This document shows positions 7,814 through 15,955 of a DNA stretch of 64,000 bases, one piece after another. Position 1 is the first letter of the stretch. Each line of letters starts with the position of its first letter. The position numbers and the translations under genes are program-made. This DNA is from CAZMVY01 sp964617875. GTDB taxonomy: Bacteria; Planctomycetota; Phycisphaerae; UBA1845; PWPN01. The stretch covers positions 10,402-74,401 of the forward strand of contig CAZUAI010000019.1 of the NCBI GenBank assembly GCA_964617875.1, written 5' to 3'. Under the pieces are notes generated by a model that did no database searches, had not been told where the DNA came from, and saw only the letters and a list, made by a program, of their open reading frames with translations.

Positions 7814-10290
7814 GGCCATTGACGCACACCCGTGACGAACGGCCCCCGCGGGTGTGCCTCTGCACGACCGTGGCCGCGATCACCGTTGCGCTTCTCTGCG
7901 CCCCCGCCGGCGCACAGACCGACCGTGCGCCCACCGCAGCGCCGGACGCCCCGGCCGTCGCATCCGCGCGGGGCGAGACGCGACTCCAGACGAAATGGGA
8001 GCGTTCGCTGGCGGCACCGCCGCCGGTCTATCTGCTGCGCATCGGCGAGCAACTCGCCGCCCTGTCGCACGGAAACGCCTTTCAGCTTTCCGCGACCGGT
8101 GACGAGCGGCCCGTTGCGGGCGGACGCGTGATTGAAGGCGCCGGCATTGCACACGACGAACATGCCGCGTATGTCGTCGGCGGGCGGTCCTCCGCACAGC
8201 CGACGGCTGACGTCTGGCGGATCGTGCTCGGCCCTCGTGGACTGGATTGGATTCGCGTGGCGTCCCTGCCCGCGCCGTGCATGGGCCCCGTGGTCGCCGT
8301 CAACGGCGGCGATCTCTTCGTCGTCGGAGCGGCGGTCGCCGGTCCGCCGTTCTTCGTTCGGGTCAGGCCCGGCCGCGGTTCGCTCGACAGGCTCCAACTG
8401 CCGCCGCTCTTCGGCCAGGCGCAATCCCTGGGCGCTCAGGGCGGCACGCTCCATCTCGTCGGCCGTGACACGGCCGGCGCGACCCGGCACTGGCGATGGA
8501 AGACCGGCGAATGGCAATCGGCCCGTACGCCGCCCGAAGAATTGCTTGCCTTGCCGCCGGCCCCCGTCGGCCAGTCCCACCTGCTCTATGCCGTCGCAGG
8601 CACAACAGACCCGCTGCTGGCCTACCACACGATTACGGATACCTGGAGCCCCCTGCCCGCGGCCGACGGCGGGACCACCGCCCTGGTCTCGCACGGCAAC
8701 GGCATCCTTCGCGCCCTCACAAACCCCGGCGGCGGACTGCTGCTTCGGGCCGAGACGCTCGTGCGCCCCACGAGGGGACTGGCCCCGCTCGACTACGCCA
8801 CGCTCGCCGGGTACTTCGTGCTGAATCTCGGCATCGGCTTCCTGTGCGCCGGGCGAAAGGCCGACTCCGACCATTTCTTCCGCGGCGGGGGCCGCATTCA
8901 GTGGTGGGCGCTGGGCATCAGCTACATGGCCACGGGGATGAGCAGCATCAGCTTCATGGCGTACCCGGCGACGGGCTACGCCTCCAACTGGCTGCTGATC
9001 GGCGTACCGGTGTTCCAGAGCGCCGCGGTCATTCTGACGGGGATCGTGTTCATCCGCATGCTCCGGCGGCTCAATATCACGACGGTCTTCGAGTATCTCG
9101 AGCAGCGATTCGGCCGCACGATCCGACTGCTGGGCGCGACGTTGATGATCCTGAGCCAGGTCGGCGGACGGCTGAGCATCGTCATGCTGTTGCCGTCGAT
9201 GGCGTTCTCTGCGGTGTCAGGGCTCAATGTCTACGTGAGCGTCGCGCTGATGGGAGTGGTCACCGCGATCTACTGCCTCAAGGGCGGCATGAAGGCGGTC
9301 GTCTGGACGGACGTCCTCCAATTCGCCCTGATGTACGGCGCCATTGCCGTCACCGTGGTCACGATCGCGCAGGATGCGCCCGGCGGCGTCGGAGAACTGG
9401 TCTCGGTCGCATACGCCGAAGGCAAGTTCAAGGCCTGGCTCTTCGACTGGGACTTCGTGCAACCTTCGATCTGGGTCTTCTCGTGCCTGGCGATGACGAC
9501 CGTGTTTCTCCAAGTCAGCGACCAGGCGTTGATGCAGCGTGCCCTGAGCGCGCCGGATGAAAAGGCCGCACGCAACAGCGTCATGCTCGGCGGAGTGCTC
9601 ACCGTCCCCATCGCCGCCATGCTGTTCTTTGTCGGCTCCGCCCTGTTCGTATTCTACCGCCGGCACGCCGATCGGCTCGATCCCCTCCTTCCCACGGACA
9701 GCATCCTTCCGTACTTCGTGGGCACCGAGCTGGCCCCCGGGCTCGTGGGTTTGATCATCGCGGGCATCTTTGCCGCCGCCATGTCGACCGTGAGCGGAAC
9801 GGTCAACGCGATTTCGGCGATCGTCGTGCGCGACTTCCTTCCGGTGTTCCACTCCGGCGGCAGCGAGGCAACACGGATGAAGGTGGCTCGGGTCACCACG
9901 CTGGCGGTCGGCGGCCTGGCGACCGGCATCGCGGCCGTAATGGCAAGCATGAACATCCGGTCGTTGTGGGAGATGTTTGCGGCCCTGATGGCGCTGATCG
10001 GCGGGGGCTTCCCGGGCATTTTCGCCCTCGGGTTGCTCACCCGCCGGGCGAACGCACCGGGCGCCGCCATCGGCCTGCTCGCCAGCATCGCAATCACGCT
10101 GGCGGTGAAACAATATACCGCGGCCAACGTGTTTCTCTTCACCACCGTGGCGGTCGCTTCGTGCCTGGGGGTTGGCTATGCGGCCAGCCTCTTCTTCGCG
10201 CCGCCGGCCAGGCCGCTGACCGGCCTGACGATCCGGACCCTGCGTCCCCCTCCCGATCTTTCGGTCGCGGGCACTGCCGCTCCATCATGA
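7810..10290 (+). CDS. Kelch-like beta-propeller fused to sodium:solute symporter (sugar/sialate uptake)
   Basis: An 826-residue fusion. A signal peptide (about 1-36, ending APAGAQ) leads into ~280 residues of kelch-type propeller repeats like those of N-acetylneuraminate epimerase (NanM), for example GTTDPLLAYHTITDTWSPLP. From about residue 330 it is an SSS-family transporter with about 13 membrane segments, starting LDYATLAGYFVLNLGIGFL. The FLQVSDQALMQR and GIFAAAMSTVSGTVNAISAI blocks are typical of SSS proteins. The propeller would face the periplasm and might bind or convert (mutarotate or epimerise) the sugar before import. The GTG start at 7810 overlaps the preceding stop, and no ATG fits the signal peptide. 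The frame is open back to 6565, but that part is the shadow of the dehydrogenase. Transporter class is sure; substrate is inferred from nanA nearby. Confidence 0.85.
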   Translation: MRPLTHTRDERPPRVCLCTTVAAITVALLCAPAGAQTDRAPTAAPDAPAVASARGETRLQTKWERSLAAPPPVYLLRIGEQLAALSHGNAFQLSATGDERPVAGGRVIEGAGIAHDEHAAYVVGGRSSAQPTADVWRIVLGPRGLDWIRVASLPAPCMGPVVAVNGGDLFVVGAAVAGPPFFVRVRPGRGSLDRLQLPPLFGQAQSLGAQGGTLHLVGRDTAGATRHWRWKTGEWQSARTPPEELLALPPAPVGQSHLLYAVAGTTDPLLAYHTITDTWSPLPAADGGTTALVSHGNGILRALTNPGGGLLLRAETLVRPTRGLAPLDYATLAGYFVLNLGIGFLCAGRKADSDHFFRGGGRIQWWALGISYMATGMSSISFMAYPATGYASNWLLIGVPVFQSAAVILTGIVFIRMLRRLNITTVFEYLEQRFGRTIRLLGATLMILSQVGGRLSIVMLLPSMAFSAVSGLNVYVSVALMGVVTAIYCLKGGMKAVVWTDVLQFALMYGAIAVTVVTIAQDAPGGVGELVSVAYAEGKFKAWLFDWDFVQPSIWVFSCLAMTTVFLQVSDQALMQRALSAPDEKAARNSVMLGGVLTVPIAAMLFFVGSALFVFYRRHADRLDPLLPTDSILPYFVGTELAPGLVGLIIAGIFAAAMSTVSGTVNAISAIVVRDFLPVFHSGGSEATRMKVARVTTLAVGGLATGIAAVMASMNIRSLWEMFAALMALIGGGFPGIFALGLLTRRANAPGAAIGLLASIAITLAVKQYTAANVFLFTTVAVASCLGVGYAASLFFAPPARPLTGLTIRTLRPPPDLSVAGTAAPS

Positions 10291-11199
10291 CCCGGCCGAC
10301 GCCACGGCGGGGCCGCGGCGTGGAATCATGAAGTAGGAACGGCATCGGGTGCATTGGCCGGTCTTGCCGCAGGCGGCAGCCGGAAACGAGGCGATGAGCA
10401 GGCACTTCGGGCACTGCACGTTGACGGAGCCGGCCCCCGCCTTCGACGGTCTCCGGGGCTCTTCGACTTCGCGCTCCGGGCTCTCACGTTCCGCCGGAAC
10501 CGAAGAACAGCTCGCAGCCGTACGCCGGCTCGTCGGCCGGACAGCCTTTTTCACCGGTTTTCGTGCCACGGCCAACGCCGGGTTGACGCGTGTCAGAACC
10601 TCGTCGCCTGTGGCGCCGCGGTAACAGTACGAGAAGAGCAGTTCGAACTCTTTCCGCTGCAACTGGCGAACCAGCTCCTGCCCGACCGAACCCAGTCCCC
10701 CCCCCACCGCCTGTGCGTGCAGATCGATGAAGAGAAACGGCTCCCAGGTCTTCATCGAGGAGCACATCTCCAGAAGACGGTCCAGCAGCGGTTCGGCCCG
10801 AACCACAACAATCTCGGACGCGCATCCGATCAGATCTTCGAAGATCGGATGGCCGTCCAGCTGCTGGAAGAACTTCTTGGCGGCGTCCGCATGTCCCAGA
10901 TGCCGCTCGCACAACCCCGCCAGGTACGGCCGCTCCTTCGGTTCGGCGAGTTGGCCATACATGCTGCACTCGCCGATCCACCCGTTCCACAGGTACAGCA
11001 GCGAGCGGACGGCCGCACCCATGCCCTCGCTCAGCAGCACGTCGCGGGCGAAGAGCTTGCGGTCGTCGATCTCGTCCAACATCTTCCTGGTGGCGGCGTT
11101 CGCGCGGCTCTGCCACTGGAGTGGGGGCAGTTCGGCCCCCGCCTTCCACAGAAGCGCGGCCACGTCCGGCGCGAGACGGCCTATGTTCAGCTCGACCAT
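10285..11199 (-). CDS. Unknown protein with C-terminal Cys4 zinc ribbon
   Basis: A 304-residue protein of no family I recognise. The first ~215 residues are helical and rich in Leu, Ala and Glu, with no signal peptide. A low-complexity basic/acidic linker follows (about 220-255). The C-terminal ~45 residues contain CPKC...CGKTGQCTRC, a four-cysteine zinc-ribbon pattern seen at the ends of many planctomycete proteins (usually MJ0042-like). It is probably cytoplasmic. It converges on the symporter gene and overlaps its last 6 bases. The opposite-strand frame (10354-11235) shows no motif and is a shadow. Confidence 0.7.
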   Translation of the reverse strand: MVELNIGRLAPDVAALLWKAGAELPPLQWQSRANAATRKMLDEIDDRKLFARDVLLSEGMGAAVRSLLYLWNGWIGECSMYGQLAEPKERPYLAGLCERHLGHADAAKKFFQQLDGHPIFEDLIGCASEIVVVRAEPLLDRLLEMCSSMKTWEPFLFIDLHAQAVGGGLGSVGQELVRQLQRKEFELLFSYCYRGATGDEVLTRVNPALAVARKPVKKAVRPTSRRTAASCSSVPAERESPEREVEEPRRPSKAGAGSVNVQCPKCLLIASFPAAACGKTGQCTRCRSYFMIPRRGPAVASAGS

Positions 11200-11333
11200 G
11201 CCTTAGCATATCGACTCAAACCGTCACGCCATTGACAAACAGAAACGAAACGACCGCCCGGAACGCGTCCGAGAACCACGCGACCGGCGGCGTCGCCTCC
11301 GCCCGAAACGCCTCGCAACAGGCTGGAGCCGGT

Positions 11334-12806
11334 TCACGGCCCCGGCTTCAGCACGAGATGCCCGAAGAGCATTGCCCCCGGCGAGGAACCGAAAAAGACA
11401 TGCGGCCGATAACCTCGCTCGCGTTGATACGCCTCGGCGACGGCGAGCACCGTCGCCTCCGCGCTCCGCCGGCCGAGAACCGCCACTGTGCCGCCGCTTC
11501 CGCCGCCCGTGATCTTCGCACCGAATAACCCCCCCGCCGGTCCCGTCGCACGCACCAGCTCGACCAGCCGGTCCGTCCCCGGCGAGCCGAGGCCGCAGGC
11601 CCGGTAGCTCGCGTGGCTGTCGTACATGAGCCGGCCCAGACGCCCCGGGCGATCCTCCGTCGTCTCATCCTCCAGCAACCGCGAGAACTCCTGCACCCGG
11701 GCATGCTCGTAGATCGCATGGGCCGTCGGCTGACGAACCGGGTAGCTCTCGCCGCCCAGGACCCGCGTCACCGGGTCGGTCGTTCCGTCGTACTGTGCGA
11801 GGAACATGAAGCCGTCCATCCGCTCCGGCAACCGTGCCGCATAAGATGCCTCGAATGCCGCCGGGCCCACGTTCGCGAGGTAACCGCGCCATGTTGGATC
11901 AACGACTCGAACATGGCCGTCGCTGTGGCCTTCCGTCGCCTCCAGCCCCGCGAGCGCCGCGATCATGCGATAGCCCATGAACGCCCCCGTGCGAACGGTT
12001 CCGTAGTCGGCACCCGCGACAGCGTGCCGTTCGCCGGAGTCGAGCCCCCAGAAGGCGATATCCCCGGGGACCGGCATGAAGCCCTTGAGTTCCGCCGGTT
12101 GGCACAGCAGCGACAGAAGCCGATCGGCCCGGCCGCACGAAGCGGTCATCTGGTCCATCACGCCGCACGGGGCGCCCACCACGAGGTTCTCGACTTTCTG
12201 ACAGAGGATCGCCAGATCCCGCCCGTCGAGCGCAATGCCGTACGCCGCCGCGACCGCCTGCATGGCGGCCACCTCGAGAGCGGCCGATGAGCTGACGCCC
12301 TTGCCTTCGGGCACATCGGACGAGATCAGAATGCGCGCCCCTTCCGCAAACTCCGCGCCCCGCTCCCCCATCAGCACGAGGAACGCCCCGGCCACGTACG
12401 CCGCCCACTGCGAAGAAGGCTCCCGGCGAAACCACGCCCGCGCCACGTCGTATTCGACCGGACGTCCGCTCTCGCCCAGGACATCCAGAGGCACCGTCAC
12501 CGCCGCGCTCCGCCCGGTCGCCTCACCGCCCAGACTGACGATGCGAAGCACGCGCGCCCGGTCTCGCTGCAGCGCAACCCGGGCCGCCTCCCGAAGCGGC
12601 ATCTCCAGCACGAGCGAGCCGGAGTAGTCGGCGATCCCCCCCATTACGTCGAGCCGCCCCGGCGCACGCGTGACCACCAGATCACGGCCCGCGTCAAACA
12701 GACCGTGCGCCTCCCGACAGGGATTCTCGTCAAGCTGCCCGAGCAACTCGACAAACGCCTCGACATCCCGCAACCCGCCCGTCGAACCATGAACGATTCT
12801 GTGCAT
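11334..12806 (-). CDS. GHMP sugar kinase resembling plant L-arabinokinase/galactokinase
   Basis: A 490-residue GHMP kinase. APGRLDVMGGIADYSGSLVL is the substrate-binding block, VPEGKGVSSSAALEVA the ATP-binding motif, and ITGGGSGGTVAVLG the C-terminal GHMP motif. VGAPCGVMDQMTASCG carries the Asp of the catalytic region. These blocks, plus KVENLVVGAPCG, WAAYVAGAFLVLM and FGSSPGA, resemble the kinase half of plant ARA1 (L-arabinokinase) more closely than E. coli GalK, as far as I recall those sequences. The expected reaction is ATP-dependent C1 phosphorylation of L-arabinose or galactose. The ATG at 12806 is preferred because the extra 17 residues of the longer frame lack family features. It probably belongs to sugar salvage, like the fucokinase at 24148. 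Confidence 0.82.
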   Translation of the reverse strand: MHRIVHGSTGGLRDVEAFVELLGQLDENPCREAHGLFDAGRDLVVTRAPGRLDVMGGIADYSGSLVLEMPLREAARVALQRDRARVLRIVSLGGEATGRSAAVTVPLDVLGESGRPVEYDVARAWFRREPSSQWAAYVAGAFLVLMGERGAEFAEGARILISSDVPEGKGVSSSAALEVAAMQAVAAAYGIALDGRDLAILCQKVENLVVGAPCGVMDQMTASCGRADRLLSLLCQPAELKGFMPVPGDIAFWGLDSGERHAVAGADYGTVRTGAFMGYRMIAALAGLEATEGHSDGHVRVVDPTWRGYLANVGPAAFEASYAARLPERMDGFMFLAQYDGTTDPVTRVLGGESYPVRQPTAHAIYEHARVQEFSRLLEDETTEDRPGRLGRLMYDSHASYRACGLGSPGTDRLVELVRATGPAGGLFGAKITGGGSGGTVAVLGRRSAEATVLAVAEAYQRERGYRPHVFFGSSPGAMLFGHLVLKPGP

Positions 12807-12972
12807 GGGCGGACATCTTACGGATTCCCCGAGAGAAGAAAACCGGGCCGCCGACATCAGCGGCGCACAGCCGTCAGGCCCGGGCGGTCCGGCGGCTTGT
12901 TTCGGACCGGGACTTCCCTCCGCGGGCAGAAGATGAATGTCGCCCGCTCCTCGCCGTGAACGGGCCCGCCGA

Positions 12973-13001
12973 TGGAAGAATCCCCACGTGTCGCGTACAA
13001 T
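12973..13001 (+). promoter_or_regulatory. Candidate promoter for the phosphoesterase gene
   Basis: A TACAAT -10 (12996-13001) with TGGAAG at -35 (12973-12978) and a 17-base spacer. Transcription would begin near 13008, giving a leader of about 40 bases before the ATG at 13047. The -10 matches 5 of 6 positions, the -35 only 3 of 6. Confidence 0.3.
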
Positions 13002-13046
13002 TCCCCTGTGTTCGAGGCTGCCGCAGGGTTCATGGAGTCATTGACG

Positions 13047-15254
13047 ATGCAACCAAACAGGCTTGGTCCGAAAGCAGCGTCCGGGCGTCGGCGGGCGGCC
13101 GAGGGGATGGCCGTCCTGGTGCTTGTCGCAATGATATTGATGGGCCGGATGCCCCCGGCCGCATCGGCGGCGGCCGCGGACTTCTCATTCATCCAGGTGT
13201 CCGACGTCCACATCTCGCCCCGCCCGGCCGGGGCCCGCGCGGAGGCCGTGCGCGGGGGCGACACGCTCCGCTGGCTCTGTGCCGAGGCCGCCAGGCCGCA
13301 GGTGCAGCAACCGTACAACATCACCGCCCCGCCGCCGTCGTTCGTCATGGTCACGGGGGACATCACCGAGTACGGCGTCATCGCGGAAACGTGGTCGGAC
13401 GTCGAGCGGGCGTTCGGCTGCCTGCCGTGCAAGTGGTTCGTCATCCCCGGAAACCACGACAGCACGTGGACGTCGATGAACCACATCCTGCGGCGCCGCC
13501 ATGGCGGCGATTCATACTCCTTCGACCAGGCGGGCTGCCACTTCGTCGCGATGAACTCGACGTCCCCGCAGGAACCGCTGCCCTGCCTGGACCGCCGAAC
13601 GCTCAACTGGCTCCGCGCCGACCTCGGCAAGGTCAAGCCCGGCACTCCCGTGTTCCTGTTCATGCATCACCCGCTGTACACCACCGAGTTCGCCGCACCG
13701 TACGAGCAGCTCCTCCTGCTTGACGCGGTCGCCGGGCACCGGATCGTCGTCATTCTCGACGGGCACGGCCATCACCCGACGCCCGGCAAGTACGAGAACA
13801 TCGACCGCGTGATGGGCGGCTCAACCTACGGACCGAACGCCGGCTGCAACATCATCTCGGTGGTGGGCGGCGTGCTCCGGATCAGCTACCGTTTCCACGG
13901 CGACAAGCCACCCGAGGCAAAGCTCGAGAAGCGGCTCGCCGACACGGGCCCGATGTGCGAGATCGACATCACGTCGCCGTCGCCCGCGTCGCCGATCGCC
14001 GCCGGCCGGCCGGTCGCCGTCGCCGCCCGCATCCAGGCTCGCGGCACGCGGGTAACCGGCGTGAAGTTCGACGTGGACGGCGAGGAGAAGAAGGCCAGGC
14101 CACTGGCGCACAAGGCCGACGGCTGCCGCGGCGAGTTCGACGCGGGGGGCCTGGCGCCCGGCTGGCACTTCCTTCGCCTCGCGGTTGCCGACGACGGCAA
14201 GCGGACGTGGCACCGGGCGGCGGCGTTCGAGGTCCTGCCGCCGGCGACCGGGCCGGTGCCGGCGACAGTCCGCCGTCACCTGCACGACGCAGGCGTCAAG
14301 GCGGCGCCGCTGGCGCTCGACGACCGCATCATCGTGGCCGACACGGCCGGCGTCGTCACTGCGTTCGATCGCGCATTCAAGCCCGCCTGGCAATTCAGGA
14401 CGACCGGTGAGGTGCTCAACACGCCGGTGCCGAGCGGCGATCTCCTGCTCTTTGGCTCCGGCGACGGAAAGGTCTACGCGTTGCGTGCCGGAACCGGCGG
14501 GAAGGCGTGGCAGTACGAAGCGGCCGGGCCGGTGTTCGCGCAGCCCGTCATCAGGGACGGCGTGGCGTATGTCGGCGATGCCGAGGGCCACATCCACGCC
14601 GTACGGGTCAAGGATGGGCGAAAGATGTGGGCCGCCCGGCACGCCGAATTCACGATCGAGGCCGCGGGAACGATCGTGGACGACACGTTCGTCGTCGGTG
14701 CGTGGGACGGTTGGGTCTACGCGGTCAGACTGGCCGACGGCTCGCTGAAGTGGAAGCAGCGATGCCCCACCGGCCAGAGCGGTCAGCCCAGCCGGTACTT
14801 CGCCGCCGCCGACTGTCCGCCGGCCGTCGCCGGCAACAGGCTGTTCATCGCCGACCGCGGCTACTTCCTCGGCCTCTACCAGCCGGACGGCAAGTACATC
14901 CGGCAGTTGCAGAAGAACGTCTCGGCGGTCGCCGCCTCCGAAGACGGCCGCTTCATCTATGCGAGGAGCCTCGACGACGGCCTGACCAAGTACGACGCCG
15001 AAGGTGCCGTCGTCTGGAAGGCCGACGTACCCCTCGGCCGCTTCCCGATCCCCCCGACCGAACGAACCGGCAAGGTGTACGTGTGCTCAAACCGGGGCGA
15101 GTTGAACGTGCTCGATGCCAAGGACGGAAAGGCGTTGTGGCGGTACCAGGTCTCGCCGCAACTCCACGTGATGGCGGGCGTCGGGGTGGACAGCCGGGGC
15201 GCCGCGTGTACGGCCGACATGGACGGCAGAATCGTAGTCGTCGAAGGACGATAG
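13047..15254 (+). CDS. Calcineurin-like phosphoesterase fused to PQQ-type beta-propeller, exported
   Basis: A 735-residue exported protein. The signal peptide covers about 1-45 (hydrophobic core MAVLVLVAMILMGRM). Residues ~48-310 form a metallophosphoesterase with the full metal-ligand series: SDVHIS, GDITE, GNHDS, MHHPLY and DGHGHH. An Ig-like linker of about 100 residues follows. The last ~300 residues are PQQ/pyrrolo-quinoline-type propeller repeats of the pattern GDGKVYALRAGTGGKAWQY. The substrate is unknown; secreted relatives include nucleotidases and phosphodiesterases. The start at 13047 is chosen for GGAG about 9 bases upstream and a normal signal peptide; the frame extends to 12972. 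No partner genes adjoin it. Confidence 0.85.
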   Translation: MQPNRLGPKAASGRRRAAEGMAVLVLVAMILMGRMPPAASAAAADFSFIQVSDVHISPRPAGARAEAVRGGDTLRWLCAEAARPQVQQPYNITAPPPSFVMVTGDITEYGVIAETWSDVERAFGCLPCKWFVIPGNHDSTWTSMNHILRRRHGGDSYSFDQAGCHFVAMNSTSPQEPLPCLDRRTLNWLRADLGKVKPGTPVFLFMHHPLYTTEFAAPYEQLLLLDAVAGHRIVVILDGHGHHPTPGKYENIDRVMGGSTYGPNAGCNIISVVGGVLRISYRFHGDKPPEAKLEKRLADTGPMCEIDITSPSPASPIAAGRPVAVAARIQARGTRVTGVKFDVDGEEKKARPLAHKADGCRGEFDAGGLAPGWHFLRLAVADDGKRTWHRAAAFEVLPPATGPVPATVRRHLHDAGVKAAPLALDDRIIVADTAGVVTAFDRAFKPAWQFRTTGEVLNTPVPSGDLLLFGSGDGKVYALRAGTGGKAWQYEAAGPVFAQPVIRDGVAYVGDAEGHIHAVRVKDGRKMWAARHAEFTIEAAGTIVDDTFVVGAWDGWVYAVRLADGSLKWKQRCPTGQSGQPSRYFAAADCPPAVAGNRLFIADRGYFLGLYQPDGKYIRQLQKNVSAVAASEDGRFIYARSLDDGLTKYDAEGAVVWKADVPLGRFPIPPTERTGKVYVCSNRGELNVLDAKDGKALWRYQVSPQLHVMAGVGVDSRGAACTADMDGRIVVVEGR

Positions 15255-15302
15255 ACGCCGGGCAAGGAGAGTGTAGCACCATGCCAGCAACCCGGATTCT
15301 TT

Positions 15303-15482
15303 CACCCGAAGCGTTGCCACGGCAATAGCCGGCGGCGATTCGGCTGCGGCACGCGGCAGATCGCCGAGACCCTCAGCTACACCGCGCACGGCGGCGCGGT
15401 CGCAACCATCCGACGCATCGATTCGGCCCTTCCCGGTCTGGCCAACCGTTTTATGGCCATCAAGAGGCAGATTGCTACGCCC
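15303..15482 (+). pseudogene. Possible C-terminal remnant of a REP-associated (Y1) transposase
   Basis: In the frame holding 15330-15332, the translation contains FGCGTRQIAETLSY and AVATIRRIDSALPGLANR. The pattern (RQIAE.L.Y...GAV..AIRRI...LP.L) resembles the helix-turn-helix that follows the catalytic domain in many REP-associated tyrosine transposases. No start codon, HUH motif or catalytic Tyr is present, so only the tail would survive. The location fits: REP-like palindromes with a GTAG head begin about 200 bases downstream. The match is short and was judged by eye; it could be chance. Confidence 0.35.
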
Positions 15483-15540
15483 TGCCCCCGCTCTCTTTCC
15501 CGCCGCTGCCGCGTGCGCAGCAACCCCGCGACACCGCCCA

Positions 15541-15621
15541 ACCCCTCTCCCTTCAAGGATGACGGGATGAGGGTGACCAACCCCTCTCCCTCCCAGGGAG
15601 AGGGACGGGGTGAGGGTGACC
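15541..15621 (+). repeat. Two tandem copies of a CCCTCTCCCT-type palindromic repeat
   Basis: Copy one is 15541-15578 (degenerate) and copy two 15579-15621. Each runs from ACCCCTCTCCC to GAGGGTGACC. Copy two holds the palindrome CCTCTCCCT-ccc-AGGGAGAGG at 15583-15603 (9-base arms). A third copy lies at 18661-18704. This is a widespread type of dispersed intergenic repeat. Confidence 0.75.
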
Positions 15622-15654
15622 AGCTCTCTGTTTCACAACCAGGGAAAGAAGACG

Positions 15655-15787
15655 GGGCGAGCATGTCCAACCAACGGTAGGGTGGGCGGTTCTCCGGGGC
15701 CGCGTCCTCGCGGCCCCGGGGGTTCGCCCACCTGTTGCGTCCCTCCGGCGAATCAGGACCGTCCGCGGTTCCGCGGTACTCCGCGGG
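15655..15787 (+). repeat. REP-like element, copy A (GTAG head plus 52-base hairpin)
   Basis: This 133-base unit is almost identical to 18508-18641 and in the same orientation. A GTAG tetranucleotide (15677-15680) is directly followed by an imperfect palindrome at 15681-15732. Its 24-base arms start GGTGGGCG and end CCGGGGCCGCG, match at 20 of 24 positions, and flank the loop TCCT. Smaller CCGCGG inverted repeats follow. A GTAG head and hairpin are the hallmarks of bacterial REP sequences mobilised by RAYT transposases. Confidence 0.8.
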
Positions 15788-15862
15788 AATCCAGGACTCA
15801 CTCAAAGGAAACAACACCCGCCTCCCCTCGCGGCCCCGCCGACCCGAACGGAACGCAACCCC

Positions 15863-15889
15863 GTCATTCCCGCGTACGCGGGAATCCAG
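15863..15889 (+). repeat. ATTCCCGCG palindromic REP, possible bidirectional terminator
   Basis: A perfect 20-base palindrome, ATTCCCGCGTACGCGGGAAT, sits at 15866-15885 inside GTCATTCC...GGAATCCAG. This is a very common class of extragenic palindrome in bacteria. It lies about 70 bases past the stop of the beta-helix gene, so it could stabilise or terminate that transcript. No T-run follows on either strand. Confidence 0.7.
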
Positions 15890-15955
15890 TCTTCCGCGTC
15901 ATCATTCCCCGCGTCCGCGCGGATCGCCCCGTCTCTTCTCCCCGCGGCACTCATC

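Larger units (their letters stand above)
15255..15955. other. Repeat-rich intergenic region downstream of the phosphoesterase and beta-helix genes
   Basis: This 701-base stretch between convergent genes holds the putative transposase remnant, two CCCTCTCCC repeats, REP-like copy A and the ATTCCCGCG palindrome, each listed separately. A 15-codon frame (15281-15328) follows AAGGAG but shows nothing recognisable. Longer frames here are read-through of the repeats and are not genes. Confidence 0.7.
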
